NCBI RefSeq assembly: GCF_013371215.1
Contig: NZ_JABWMH010000005.1
Span: 1-64,000, forward strand
DNA length: 64,000 nt
Direction of reading: 5' to 3'
Origin: Parasphingorhabdus flavimaris
GTDB taxonomy: Bacteria; Pseudomonadota; Alphaproteobacteria; Sphingomonadales; Sphingomonadaceae
Part shown: positions 34,923-43,417 of the stretch, piece after piece
Layout: each line of letters begins with the position of its first letter
Position numbering within the stretch: position 1 is the first letter of the stretch
Translations under genes and position numbers: made by a program
The notes under the pieces: generated by a model
Database searches by the model: none
Seen by the model: the letters and a program-made list of their open reading frames with translations, nothing else
Told to the model about the DNA's origin: nothing

Positions 34923-35642
34923 TCAACGGTTCAACCGGCCAGCCACCTTGATCGCATAGCCTCCCGGAACGTTGCGGAAGCCCAGCGTCGGCAATAGCAA
35001 TGTCCATGCACGGTCGCTACCCGACAGGAACAGCCGTGCGGTATAGAAGCCGTTGCCTTCGAGTTTCAGCGTCAACTGCTCCATGCCGGAACCGCTTTGC
35101 AGCGGCAGCACAAGCGCGCCGTCCTGACATTGTGCATTGCCTAGCAAGCCCTGCTTGAGGTCGAGTCCCGGAATATTCCCATCCAGCGACACCCGCACCT
35201 GGCCACTCGCCGACTGGCATCGACCTCCGGCAAAGCTGATGCTAACCCCGCGCAGGTCGATATCCGAGGCTGGCAGCGGCGCCAGTTGGCGGCCAACGCC
35301 AAGTACCGTTGTGACATCCTGCACCAGCAGGCTTTTGCCCGCCTTGCCGACAGTCGCGACCAGTCCGTCATCGCCGGGAGTCGCCGGTCGCTCCAGATCC
35401 ATCAGCAACCTTCCCGTGAGCAGCGGCAGGAACCGGACCCCGGCGTCTAGATCGCCGAGCGGAAACGGCCCAATCTGCGCGCCCTCGATCCGTCCGTTCC
35501 AGACCGATCCGGAGATGGCCTTCGCCGAGAAGCGCGAACCTTCCAGCCCGGCCACACCCACAGCAAGCCTCAGCGGCAAAAAAAATAGAGCCACGGCGAT
35601 TACCGCCAACAGGATCAGAACATAGGTCAATGCGCGGGGCAC
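34923..35642 (-). CDS. gspN: type II secretion system protein N (GspN)
   Basis: A 239-residue bitopic inner-membrane protein with one N-terminal helix (ALTYVLILLAVIAVALFFL) and a periplasmic beta-rich domain. FSAKAISGSVWNGRIEGAQIG and FLPLLTGRLLMDLE are typical GspN blocks, where the protein links the inner-membrane platform to the secretin. The start is GTG 35642. It is separated from other gsp genes, which are not in this window, and lies 15 bases downstream of the thioredoxin-fold gene. Two Cys (CQSASG, NAQCQDG) might pair. Confidence 0.8.
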   Translation of the reverse strand: MPRALTYVLILLAVIAVALFFLPLRLAVGVAGLEGSRFSAKAISGSVWNGRIEGAQIGPFPLGDLDAGVRFLPLLTGRLLMDLERPATPGDDGLVATVGKAGKSLLVQDVTTVLGVGRQLAPLPASDIDLRGVSISFAGGRCQSASGQVRVSLDGNIPGLDLKQGLLGNAQCQDGALVLPLQSGSGMEQLTLKLEGNGFYTARLFLSGSDRAWTLLLPTLGFRNVPGGYAIKVAGRLNR

Positions 35643-35657
35643 CTGCTTTCCTTCGGT

Positions 35658-36143
35658 TCAGAGTTCGGGAGAAAATTGTGCGAAATAGGTGAAGATATCC
35701 TCTTCCGTGCGGCTCGCGGCATTGCGCCATTTCGGTGCTGACCTGCGGTTGAGCAACGCCCCGTCCGCCGACAGCACCAGAACCGTCGGCGTACCCTTGA
35801 TCGCTTTCACACCAAAGCGCTTCGCGATATCGATATTCCGGTCCTTGTAGCCGACATCGACATAGACAATTTCATATTTGGGCTTCAGCATCGCGTCGAA
35901 ACGCGGCTCGGCGAACCATCCCGCCAGTCCGCGGCTGTCATGGCACCAGTTGGCCCCCATCACGGCAATCACCCGCTTTTCGGCAATTTGGGCACGCGCC
36001 AGCGCCGCATCGATCAGCGCCGAGGCGTCTGCTTCCTGATCGAACGGCCGGGCTTCGGGGTGATCACCACCATGCGGTTCTGCCGACACGGCAGACAGGG
36101 GAACAAGGGCCAGACCGGCCAGAGCAAGCAGCAAGAATCTCAT
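35658..36143 (-). CDS. exported thioredoxin-fold protein with a single-Cys active site
   Basis: A 161-residue protein with a signal peptide (LLLALAGLALVPLSAVSA) and a thioredoxin-like domain. The active-site position reads ANWCHDSRG (about residues 64-72), so the usual CxxC resolving Cys is replaced by Ser, and the cis-Pro motif is GTPTVLVL. Without the second Cys it cannot act as a classical dithiol oxidoreductase; a monothiol, chaperone or binding role is more likely. It lies between the AhpD-like membrane protein and gspN on the same strand with short gaps. Confidence 0.8.
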   Translation of the reverse strand: MRFLLLALAGLALVPLSAVSAEPHGGDHPEARPFDQEADASALIDAALARAQIAEKRVIAVMGANWCHDSRGLAGWFAEPRFDAMLKPKYEIVYVDVGYKDRNIDIAKRFGVKAIKGTPTVLVLSADGALLNRRSAPKWRNAASRTEEDIFTYFAQFSPEL

Positions 36144-36153
36144 CCACCGGCTA

Positions 36154-37089
36154 TTACACTTCCAGCGGCGTGAGGGAACAGGCTTTTGTCAGGCCAAGCC
36201 CGCGTTTCATCGCGGGAAAGGCGCGCACCATTGCAGCAGCCATCGCCAGCTCGAAACGGACATCACGGCCATATTGCGCCTCGATCCGGTCACCGAGTTC
36301 AAAGGCATCGATCGACTGCAAGCCAATCGCCCGGCCGAATTGCAGCGCCAGCGCCTCGTCTTCCGGCATATCCGGATCGCCTCTCAGCCAGCGATTGACC
36401 GTTTCCCGCGGCACATTGTCGAACAGCGCCCATTGCGCCGAACTCAGCGCACAGGGACCGCAATCCTCGACCATATTGGCGCCCAGGCGCGCCGCGTGGC
36501 AAAGATGCGCGGGAGCGGCATGGCGATGCAGGGACGCGGGCAGGAAATGGGCGAATTTTTCAAATGCACGACCGGGCGCGGCAGCGATTTCCTCAAGATA
36601 TTGCTTTTCGCTCTCATCGGCTCCCGCTGTCGAGGCCTTGAGCAATAGCGGTTTTGGAATACCCGCTGGCGCCACGCGCTGACGGACAAACAAGATGCCA
36701 AGCGCCAGGAACACCAGCAGTGGCGGCCCCAGCACACCGGGCGCATCGGCGACAAAGGCGTCGGGCGAGCAGATCCCGACCGAGACTTCGTAAATATGCA
36801 GAACCCCGTGCAGCGACAGCCATAATGCGCCCGCAAAAGCGGCGAGCCAGCGCATGTGGATATTGATGCTCGCGTAAAGCAGGATGACCCCGCAGGCCGC
36901 ATAGGCAATCCCGATATCGCGGATGAAATGCTGGTTCGGCGGTCCGGTGGTGATCACCGTTGGGATGGCGACATACCAGTCGAGCGGCCAAATGATCATG
37001 AACAGGCCAAACAACAAAGCGAACAGGCCCACACCCAGCACCAACATCTGCGCCACGCGGTCGAGCAAGTCGGGTTTTCCCATCAGCAT
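36154..37089 (-). CDS. membrane protein fused to an AhpD-like (CMD) helical domain
   Basis: A 311-residue protein. The N-terminal half has four predicted helices (about residues 12-140). The C-terminal half is a helical domain with MVEDCGPCALSS (about 212-223), matching the E-x-x-C-x-x-C arrangement of AhpD and carboxymuconolactone-decarboxylase-like peroxidase partners; the following conserved His is not evident. The fusion suggests a redox-active domain anchored on the inner membrane. It is divergent from an Rrf2 regulator with a shared palindrome between them and is followed ten bases later by a thioredoxin-fold gene. ATG 37083 is an alternative start. Confidence 0.65.
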   Translation of the reverse strand: MLMGKPDLLDRVAQMLVLGVGLFALLFGLFMIIWPLDWYVAIPTVITTGPPNQHFIRDIGIAYAACGVILLYASINIHMRWLAAFAGALWLSLHGVLHIYEVSVGICSPDAFVADAPGVLGPPLLVFLALGILFVRQRVAPAGIPKPLLLKASTAGADESEKQYLEEIAAAPGRAFEKFAHFLPASLHRHAAPAHLCHAARLGANMVEDCGPCALSSAQWALFDNVPRETVNRWLRGDPDMPEDEALALQFGRAIGLQSIDAFELGDRIEAQYGRDVRFELAMAAAMVRAFPAMKRGLGLTKACSLTPLEV

Positions 37090-37125
37090 GCAATTTTGTC
37101 CTTCAAATCAACCCGAGTCCATGTT

Positions 37126-37148
37126 ATTCGGATATATATTGTCCGAAT
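37126..37148. promoter_or_regulatory. palindrome in the divergent Rrf2/AhpD-like promoter
   Basis: ATTCGGA-N9-TCCGAAT is a perfect 7-bp inverted repeat centred on an AT-rich spacer (TATATATTG). It sits 18 bases before the rrf2 start and 36 bases before the divergent gene. A dyad with this position fits an operator through which the regulator controls itself and the divergent operon. Binding by the adjacent regulator is inferred from position. Confidence 0.55.
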
Positions 37149-37166
37149 TAAACAGAGAGTCAAATC

Positions 37167-37673
37167 TTGCAGATTTCCAAAGGGGTTGAGTGGGCCGCCC
37201 ATGCCGCGGTGATGATGATCGCATTGCCGGAAGGCCGCGGCCTGAAAGCCGAAGCGCTCGCCCGCTATCACGACGTGCCCACCGCCTATATGGCGAAGCA
37301 GTTGCAGGCGCTCAGCAAGGCCGGGATCGCGCAATCCTCGCGCGGCGCCCATGGCGGCTACCGGCTGGCAAAGCCCGCCACCGGCATCTCGCTCTGGGAT
37401 ATCACCGCGGCGATCGAAGGCCATGCCCCCGCTTTCCGTTGCACCGAAATCCGGCAGAACGGGCCCTGTGGCCTGAAGCGAAAGGACTGCAGGAACCCCT
37501 GCCAAATTGCTTCGGCTTTCGCTGTCGCCGAGCGCGCGTTTCGGGACAGTTTGAAGACAGTCACACTCGTGGATCTGGCGGCGCAGGTTTTACAGAATGC
37601 CCGGCCCGAGCAGCTGTCGGATGTCGGCAACTGGCTGGAGAGCGAGACCATGCCGCTAAGCGACACAAGCTGA
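37167..37673 (+). CDS. Rrf2-family transcriptional regulator
   Basis: A 168-residue winged-helix protein. The N-terminus QISKGVEWAAHAAVMM, LARYHDVPTAYMAKQLQ (recognition region about 32-48) and GAHGGYRLAKP (wing) are diagnostic. Four Cys in FRCTEIRQNGPC and KDCRNPC (about 91-112) could bind an Fe-S cluster or sense redox state, as in IscR and NsrR relatives, although the spacing is longer. The start is TTG 37167, since the family begins almost exactly there. Divergent from an AhpD-like/thioredoxin-like operon, consistent with redox or nitrosative stress control. Confidence 0.88.
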   Translation: MQISKGVEWAAHAAVMMIALPEGRGLKAEALARYHDVPTAYMAKQLQALSKAGIAQSSRGAHGGYRLAKPATGISLWDITAAIEGHAPAFRCTEIRQNGPCGLKRKDCRNPCQIASAFAVAERAFRDSLKTVTLVDLAAQVLQNARPEQLSDVGNWLESETMPLSDTS

Positions 37674-37689
37674 TTGCCCGCCTTGCCCG

Positions 37690-38586
37690 CTAGCCGCGCA
37701 GATGCGCAGCGAAAAAGGCCAGCGTCCGTTTCCACGACAATCTCGCCGCTTCCTCGTCATAGCGCGGCGTCGTGTCATTGTGGAAACCGTGGTTCACATC
37801 GGGATAGAAATGGACGCTATATTCTTTCTGATGCTCCGACAATGCGGCTTCATAGGCCGGCCAGCCGGCGTTGATCCGTTCGTCATTGCCGGCATGATGG
37901 ATCATCAGCGGCGCTTCGATCGCTGGGACATCCGCCGCGTCCGGCTGGCGTCCGTAATAGGGTACCGATGCGGCCAGATCGGGATAGGCCACGGCCAGCG
38001 CATTACAGACGCCACCGCCATAGCAGAAACCGACCGCGCCCACCTTGCCGGTCGATCCGTCATGATCGCGCAGAAATTCAAAAGCGGCGAAGAAATCTTC
38101 CATCAGTTTCGCGCCGTCGAGCGTCCGCTGCATCGTCCGCCCGTCGTCATCATTGCCGGGATAGCCGCCCAGCGGGGACAGGCCGTCGGGCGCCAGCGCC
38201 AGATAACCGGCCTTGGCCACCCGCCGCGCGACATCCTCGATATAGGGGTTGAGCCCGCGATTTTCGTGGATCACCAGAACCGCAGGCAGCTTATCAGTCG
38301 CCCCCGCCGGCTTGGCCATCAGCGCGTTGATTGTGCCATGGCCTTCGGGGCTGTCATAGCTGATCCGCTCGGCAATGATCGCCGGATCATCCGGCTCGAC
38401 CTGCGCCGCCCAGGCATAATTGGGCTGCAATTGATCAAGGATCATCGCCCCGGTCACTCCGGCGGCGGCAAATTTCCCGGCCTGCTTGATAAAATCGCGC
38501 TTCGAGATCACGCCATGGACATAACCGTCGAATATCTCGAGAATATGAGGGTGGAAGTCGGTTGCGCGTTTGCGGGTCGGGGTCAT
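37690..38586 (-). CDS. dienelactone hydrolase family protein
   Basis: A 298-residue alpha/beta hydrolase of the YghX type. The nucleophile is Cys in [12 protein letters not shown] (about 194-205), with Asp and His in [11 protein letters not shown] and VNHGFHND near the C-terminus. The N-terminus has a [16 protein letters not shown] stretch that resembles a degenerate twin-arginine signal, but it sits about 25 residues in, so export is uncertain. Substrates of this branch are unknown; classical members open dienelactones from aromatic degradation. No aromatic catabolic genes adjoin. Confidence 0.85.
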   Translation of the reverse strand: MTPTRKRATDFHPHILEIFDGYVHGVISKRDFIKQAGKFAAAGVTGAMILDQLQPNYAWAAQVEPDDPAIIAERISYDSPEGHGTINALMAKPAGATDKLPAVLVIHENRGLNPYIEDVARRVAKAGYLALAPDGLSPLGGYPGNDDDGRTMQRTLDGAKLMEDFFAAFEFLRDHDGSTGKVGAVGFCYGGGVCNALAVAYPDLAASVPYYGRQPDAADVPAIEAPLMIHHAGNDERINAGWPAYEAALSEHQKEYSVHFYPDVNHGFHNDTTPRYDEEAARLSWKRTLAFFAAHLRG

Positions 38587-38651
38587 GATGGATCATCCGT
38601 CAGCTAAAATTGGCAGAATTGCTCTTTAGCACAAAATGAACTTCTCGTAAT

Positions 38652-38747
38652 CCCGTTCGTGCTGAGCCTGTCGAAGCACCTTGGCCCTCGCAACACCGAC
38701 AAAGCAATAGCCCGGAAAGGCCCTTCGACAGGCTCAGGGCGAACGGT
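38652..38747. repeat. intergenic palindromic repeat, copy 1
   Basis: The left arm starts CGTTCGTGCTGAGCCTGTCG and the right arm ends with its near-complement (CTTCGACAGGCTCAGGGCGAACGG). The arms are separated by about 45 bases and can form a long hairpin. Two further copies occur in this window. Such elements behave as REP-like sequences in sphingomonads and often lie at gene ends. Here it separates the dienelactone hydrolase and ispG genes. Confidence 0.8.
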
Positions 38748-38767
38748 CATTATGACCGCACAACCCT

Positions 38768-39895
38768 TCAAGCCGCCTCGCTAATCCCCGCCTCGATCTC
38801 CGCCGCCTTCGCTTCAACCAGCTTCACAATATGATCGACCATATCATCATCCGCCACATGATGGTCGGTGACGCCGGAGAGATAGACCATATGCTTGCCC
38901 TTGCCGCCGCCGGTGATACCGATGTCGGTCTCGCGCGCTTCGCCGGGCCCGTTGACGACGCAGCCGAGCACCGAGAGCGACAGCGGCGTGCGGATATGCT
39001 GCAGCCGTTCCTCCAGCGTCTGCACCGTGCGGATCACGTCAAAACCCTGCCGCGCGCAGCTCGGGCAGCTGACCACCCGGACGCCGCGCGTGCGCAGGCC
39101 AAGCGCCTTGAGCATTTCATAGCCGACGCGCACTTCCTCTTCGGGTTCCGCCGACAGGCTTACGCGGATCGTGTCGCCAATCCCGGCCCAGAGCAGATTG
39201 CCCATGCCGATCGAACTTTTCACCGTGCCGCCGATCAGGCCGCCAGCCTCGGTAATGCCGAGATGCAGCGGGCAATCGACTGCATCGGCAAGCTGTGAAT
39301 AGGCTGCAACCGCGAGAAACACGTCGGATGCCTTCACCGCCACCTTGAACTCGTGAAAATCATGGTCCTGCAATATCTTGATATGGTCGAGCGCGCTTTC
39401 GACCAGAGCCTCGGGACAAGGCTCGCCATATTTTTCCAGCAGGTCCTTTTCCAGACTGCCCGCGTTCACCCCGATCCGGATCGCGCAGCCGTTGGACTTC
39501 GCCGCATCAATGACTTCCTTCACCCGCGCCGCAGAACCGATATTGCCCGGATTGATCCGCAGACAGGCCGCGCCCGCCTCGGCGGCCTCGATCCCGCGCT
39601 TGTAGTGAAAATGGATATCCGCGACGATTGGCACATTGCTGGCACGCACGATCTCTTTCAGCGCAGCCGTGCTCTCGACATCGGGACAGGACACGCGGAT
39701 GATATCGACGCCCGCCTCTTCGCAGCGGCGGATCTGGTCGATCGTCGCCTTGGCGTCGGAGGTTAAGGTGTTGGTCATCGTCTGCACGGTAATCGGCGCA
39801 TCGCCACCGACCGGAACATCACCGACCATGATCTGGCGGGACTTGCGCCGATCGATATCGCGCCAGGGACGCAGCGATGGATTGTCTATGGTCAT
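38768..39895 (-). CDS. ispG: 4-hydroxy-3-methylbut-2-en-1-yl diphosphate synthase (flavodoxin/ferredoxin)
   Basis: A 375-residue GcpE/IspG enzyme of the non-mevalonate isoprenoid pathway. The N-terminal TIM barrel begins with [18 protein letters not shown] and contains [13 protein letters not shown]. The C-terminal cluster domain has [12 protein letters not shown] and [13 protein letters not shown], which supply the three Cys ligands of the [4Fe-4S] cluster. It converts the cyclic diphosphate MEcPP to HMBPP. Compact bacterial form without the plant insert. Divergent from the isoaspartyl peptidase gene. Confidence 0.96.
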   Translation of the reverse strand: MTIDNPSLRPWRDIDRRKSRQIMVGDVPVGGDAPITVQTMTNTLTSDAKATIDQIRRCEEAGVDIIRVSCPDVESTAALKEIVRASNVPIVADIHFHYKRGIEAAEAGAACLRINPGNIGSAARVKEVIDAAKSNGCAIRIGVNAGSLEKDLLEKYGEPCPEALVESALDHIKILQDHDFHEFKVAVKASDVFLAVAAYSQLADAVDCPLHLGITEAGGLIGGTVKSSIGMGNLLWAGIGDTIRVSLSAEPEEEVRVGYEMLKALGLRTRGVRVVSCPSCARQGFDVIRTVQTLEERLQHIRTPLSLSVLGCVVNGPGEARETDIGITGGGKGKHMVYLSGVTDHHVADDDMVDHIVKLVEAKAAEIEAGISEAA

Positions 39896-39982
39896 ATCTT
39901 TGCTCTTGTCAGAAGGGCTGGTTTATCGGACATATACGCAATCGGCGACACAATGATAAGAGCCAATCGGGAGAGATGTTTA

Positions 39983-41089
39983 ATGATCCGGAATTTATTC
40001 GGCCTGTTCGGGTCGGCAATATTGTTTTCGACCATGACGGCAGCTGCAAGCGCGCAGGATGATATGGAAGAGGAAGCCAACTGGTCGATCGCCATTCACG
40101 GTGGTGCCGGGACCATCGACCGGGACAAGATAACACCTGAGAAAGACACGGAAATCAGGGCTGCGCTGAACAAGGCCCTGACCATCGGCTCCGACATATT
40201 GAAAGACGGCGGCACCGCCATGAATGCCATCACCGCCACCATCATCTCGCTGGAAAACAATCCCAATTTCAACGCCGGCAAGGGCGCGGTGTTCACCTGG
40301 GACAGGACCAACGAACTCGACAGCAGCATCATGGACGGCAGCGACCTGTCAGCCGGCGCGGTCGCCGGGATCAACGGCACCAAAAACCCGATCCTGCTGG
40401 CGCGCGCGGTCAAGGACAACAGCCCGCACGTCATGCTCTCCGGAGAAGGCGCCAACCAGTTCAGCCGCGAACAGGGGCTGGAGCAGGTGACACCGGATTA
40501 TTATGCCACCCCGCACCGGCTGCAGCAGATTGAAGCCGTTCTCGCCAGGGAAATCAGCGCCGCCGATGTCGACTATAAATTCGGTACGGTGGGGGCAGTA
40601 GCGCACGATCGCGGGGGCAATATGGCCGCCGGCACCTCGACCGGCGGCATGACCGGAAAGCGCTGGGGCCGGATCGGCGACAGTCCCGTGATCGGCGCGG
40701 GCACCTATGCCGACAACCGCAGCTGCGCGATCTCCGCCACCGGATCGGGCGAATATTTCATCCGCCTCGGCGTCGCCCACGAAATCTGCGCCCGCATCCG
40801 CATGCGCTGGCCGATTGCGATCGAGGAAGCACAACTAACCGTGCCAAAGGATGAGGATGGCAATTACACCTATATCATCCACGCCAGCGAATTCATGTTG
40901 TCCGACGCGGAAATCCAGCAGATCGCCGATGACGTGATCGCCGAACTCGGCGAACTGGGCGGCGACGGCGGCATCATCTACGCGACGCCCTGGGGTCAGG
41001 CCGGCTACAGCTTTAACACCGCCGGCATGTACCGCGGGCGCGCGACCAGCGAGGGCGAGCAGAGCGTCGCGATCTACGGGGATGAGTGA
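39983..41089 (+). CDS. isoaspartyl peptidase/L-asparaginase (Ntn hydrolase), exported
   Basis: About 368 residues. ATG 39983 follows GGGAGAG by eight bases and opens a signal peptide ending in AAASAQ, so the enzyme is probably periplasmic. WSIAIHGGAGTI starts the type-2 asparaginase domain. The autocleavage site is in FGTVGAVAHDRGGN, where the Thr becomes the N-terminal nucleophile, followed by GTSTGGMTGKRWGRIGDSP. It removes isoaspartyl residues from peptides and hydrolyses asparagine. The C-terminal GGIIYATPWG is also typical. Confidence 0.92.
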   Translation: MIRNLFGLFGSAILFSTMTAAASAQDDMEEEANWSIAIHGGAGTIDRDKITPEKDTEIRAALNKALTIGSDILKDGGTAMNAITATIISLENNPNFNAGKGAVFTWDRTNELDSSIMDGSDLSAGAVAGINGTKNPILLARAVKDNSPHVMLSGEGANQFSREQGLEQVTPDYYATPHRLQQIEAVLAREISAADVDYKFGTVGAVAHDRGGNMAAGTSTGGMTGKRWGRIGDSPVIGAGTYADNRSCAISATGSGEYFIRLGVAHEICARIRMRWPIAIEEAQLTVPKDEDGNYTYIIHASEFMLSDAEIQQIADDVIAELGELGGDGGIIYATPWGQAGYSFNTAGMYRGRATSEGEQSVAIYGDE

Positions 41090-41210
41090 GCCGTCATATT
41101 TTCTCGCTGAAGCGCAGCTTTGGGGTGGATGGAACCTCCTATCCCACTGCACAAGCACAGCAGATAATTTCCCGCTTCCCCTAGCTTAATCACTCGGTTA
41201 AACCCTTAAC

Positions 41211-42734
41211 ATGACATGGAAACCCGAACTTGAAGAACTGGCCGAGCGCCAGCGGCTGGCCGAAAAAATGGGTGGCGAGGAAAAAGTCTCCCGCCAGCAC
41301 GGGCGCGGCAAGCTGGATGCGCGGGCGCGGATTGCGGGAATCGTCGACGAGGACAGTTTTCGCGAGATCGGCAAGATCGCCGGGCGCGGGACCTATGCCG
41401 AGGATGGCACGTTCGAGGATTTTGCGCCGAGCAACCTGATTTTCGGCCGCGCGAATATCGACGGGCGGCCAGTGGTTGCCTCCGCCGATGATTTCACTGT
41501 GCGCGGCGGCGCGGCGGATGCGGCGCTGCACCGCAAGTTCACGCAATGCGAGAAGATGGCGCATACGCTGGGAATACCAATGATCCGGATGATCGACGGC
41601 ACCGGTGGTGGCGGGTCGGTTAAAAGCCTAGAGGATATGGGCTTCACCTATGTCCCGGCGGTACCGGGCTGGGAAGATATCATCAAGAACCAGGACACGG
41701 TGCCGGTGGTGGCGCTGGCGCTCGGACCAACGGCGGGCATGGGCGCGGCGCGCACCGTGGCCAGCCATTATTCGATCATGGTCAGGGGCCTGTCGCAGAT
41801 ATTCGCCGCCGGTCCCGCTGTTGCCGCCGCGATCGGCGATGATCTCAGCAAGGAGCAGCTGGGCGGTTCCGACATTCACACCACCAACGGCGTGGTCGAC
41901 GAAGAAGTCGCCAGCGAAGCGGAGGCCTTTGTCACCGCCCGCAAATTCCTGTCCTATCTGCCCAGCAATGTGAACCAGCTCTCTTCCCGTACCGAAAACT
42001 GGGACCCCGTCGACCGCCGCGACGAAAGCCTGCTTTCCGCCGTTCCGCGCGCCGACAAGCAGGTCTATTCGATGCGCAAGATCATGACATCGGTGTTTGA
42101 CGAAGGGTCCGTGTTCGAGATGGGCAAGCGCTGGGGCCGCGCCGCGATCACCGCCTTTGCCCGGCTCGACGGCTGGCCGGTGGCGGTTCTCGCCAATGAT
42201 CCGTCCTTTCTCGGCGGGTCATGGGAAGCCAAATCCTCGGAAAAGGTCGAACGCTTTGCCAAGCTGGCCGAGCAATTCCATCTGCCGGTCGTCCATCTCG
42301 TCGACAATCCCGGCTTCATGATCGGCGGCGAGGCCGAGCGCACCGGCACCATCCGCTATGGCGTACAGGCGATGAACGCGGTCTATCGGGCGACCGTGCC
42401 CTGGGCCAGCGTGATCGTGCGCCGCGCCTATGGCATCGCCGGCAGCGCGATGAGCAATGCCGAGAATTTCCAGTATCGCTTCGCCTGGCCGTCGGGCGAC
42501 TGGGGCTCGCTGCCGATCGCCGGCGGTCTCGAGGTCGCCTACAAGAGCGATATCGAAAGCGCCGCCGATCCGGCCGCGCGGCTGGCCGAGATCAAGGCCA
42601 AGCTCGACAAGGTCACCTCGCCCTTCCGCACCGCCGAGCAGTTCAGCGTCGAGGATATCATCGATCCGCGCGAAACCCGCCCGCTGCTCTGCGAATTTGC
42701 CGATCTGGCCTGGCGCAAGCTGGGCACAGGCTGA
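41211..42734 (+). CDS. acyl-CoA carboxylase beta (carboxyltransferase) subunit
   Basis: A 507-residue crotonase-fold carboxyltransferase with N and C domains. RGKLDARARIAGIVDEDSF opens the domain, DDFTVRGGAADAA follows, and the acyl-CoA pocket region shows GPTAGMGAARTV and, in the C domain, DNPGFMIGGEAERTG and RRAYGIAGSAMS. It transfers carboxyl from biotin to an acyl-CoA (propionyl-, methylcrotonyl- or similar). The partner biotin carboxylase is not adjacent, so substrate specificity is open. Family members are usually 510-540 residues. Confidence 0.88.
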   Translation: MTWKPELEELAERQRLAEKMGGEEKVSRQHGRGKLDARARIAGIVDEDSFREIGKIAGRGTYAEDGTFEDFAPSNLIFGRANIDGRPVVASADDFTVRGGAADAALHRKFTQCEKMAHTLGIPMIRMIDGTGGGGSVKSLEDMGFTYVPAVPGWEDIIKNQDTVPVVALALGPTAGMGAARTVASHYSIMVRGLSQIFAAGPAVAAAIGDDLSKEQLGGSDIHTTNGVVDEEVASEAEAFVTARKFLSYLPSNVNQLSSRTENWDPVDRRDESLLSAVPRADKQVYSMRKIMTSVFDEGSVFEMGKRWGRAAITAFARLDGWPVAVLANDPSFLGGSWEAKSSEKVERFAKLAEQFHLPVVHLVDNPGFMIGGEAERTGTIRYGVQAMNAVYRATVPWASVIVRRAYGIAGSAMSNAENFQYRFAWPSGDWGSLPIAGGLEVAYKSDIESAADPAARLAEIKAKLDKVTSPFRTAEQFSVEDIIDPRETRPLLCEFADLAWRKLGTG

Positions 42735-43081
42735 TACCGCTCGTGCTGAACGGAGGGTCGCGCAGGCCGCGCCTTGCGATCCGCTGAGTCGCCCGCAGGT
42801 TGAACCGGGCACCGCATTAACATTGTCCTTCAACCCTGCCCGTTAATCCCCTGGTTCAATTCGGGACTCGGTCGGGAAATTTTTCCCGCTCAAAATCAGG
42901 CATTTGAACACGATTGTGACAGAAATCACCGGGATATGTCGAATTACTCCTATCGATTCTGGACGAACCGATTATCATTTCATCTACCAAAACGAACGGT
43001 TCATCGCTGGTACAGCAACGAAATGCGAGTTGGTGCGAAGTAAGCGATGTAAGTTCGGCACAGCCAAGGAAGGAAGAAACG
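42735..43081. other. intergenic region with possible long leader
   Basis: No convincing gene lies here; short frames on both strands lack protein-like composition. The start (42741-42756) resembles one arm of the dispersed palindrome (CGCTCGTGCTGAAC) without a partner arm. Further on, GAACCG and CGGTTC (about 42964-43005) can pair around an AT-rich loop, giving a hairpin within about 120 bases of the zinc-ribbon gene. The last part carries its strong ribosome site. A structured 5' leader or small RNA is possible. Confidence 0.35.
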
Positions 43082-43342
43082 ATGTACTTATCTCCTAGAT
43101 CATTCATCAATCAGCCTGTTCAATCTTTGGCCGAGCAGGGACACGAGCGCGGCTATCAGCCACTTTATCATCTTGATATCGTCAATCGCTGCCCCGGCTG
43201 CGGCAAGTCGCACTGGCACGTCGGCCGGTTCAGCGCCGAATGCGCGCACTGCGAAACCGCTCTGCCGCTGGCGATGGTCGCCAGTCAGCCGATGCAGCCG
43301 CGCTTCACCGAACATTTCAGCAAGACCGCAATGGCGGCCTGA
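43082..43342 (+). CDS. small zinc-ribbon-like protein
   Basis: An 86-residue protein with a strong ribosome site AAGGAAGGAAG before ATG 43082. Two Cys pairs, RCPGCGKSHWHVGRF (about 36-50) and CAHCET (about 54-59), would bind one zinc in a rubredoxin-like ribbon. The HWHVGRFSAEC wording recalls small hypothetical proteins of sphingomonads. The role is unknown; zinc ribbons of this size often bind nucleic acid or protein. Cytosolic, with no neighbour in the same operon. Confidence 0.75.
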   Translation: MYLSPRSFINQPVQSLAEQGHERGYQPLYHLDIVNRCPGCGKSHWHVGRFSAECAHCETALPLAMVASQPMQPRFTEHFSKTAMAA

Positions 43343-43417
43343 GGAATCGTCGGCTGTTCAGGCTTGCGATAATTTCGATTTACAGTCATTCATGATCTCC
43401 TGACAGGGAGAATGCTT

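Noticed and set aside
42904-43098. Open frame of 64 codons on the plus strand in the same gap
   Set aside because: TTG start without ribosome site, overlaps the zinc-ribbon gene in another frame, no recognisable feature.
42856-43110. Open frame of 84 codons on the minus strand between the carboxylase and zinc-ribbon genes
   Set aside because: It overlaps the start of the well-supported zinc-ribbon gene, has no ribosome site and no protein-like pattern.
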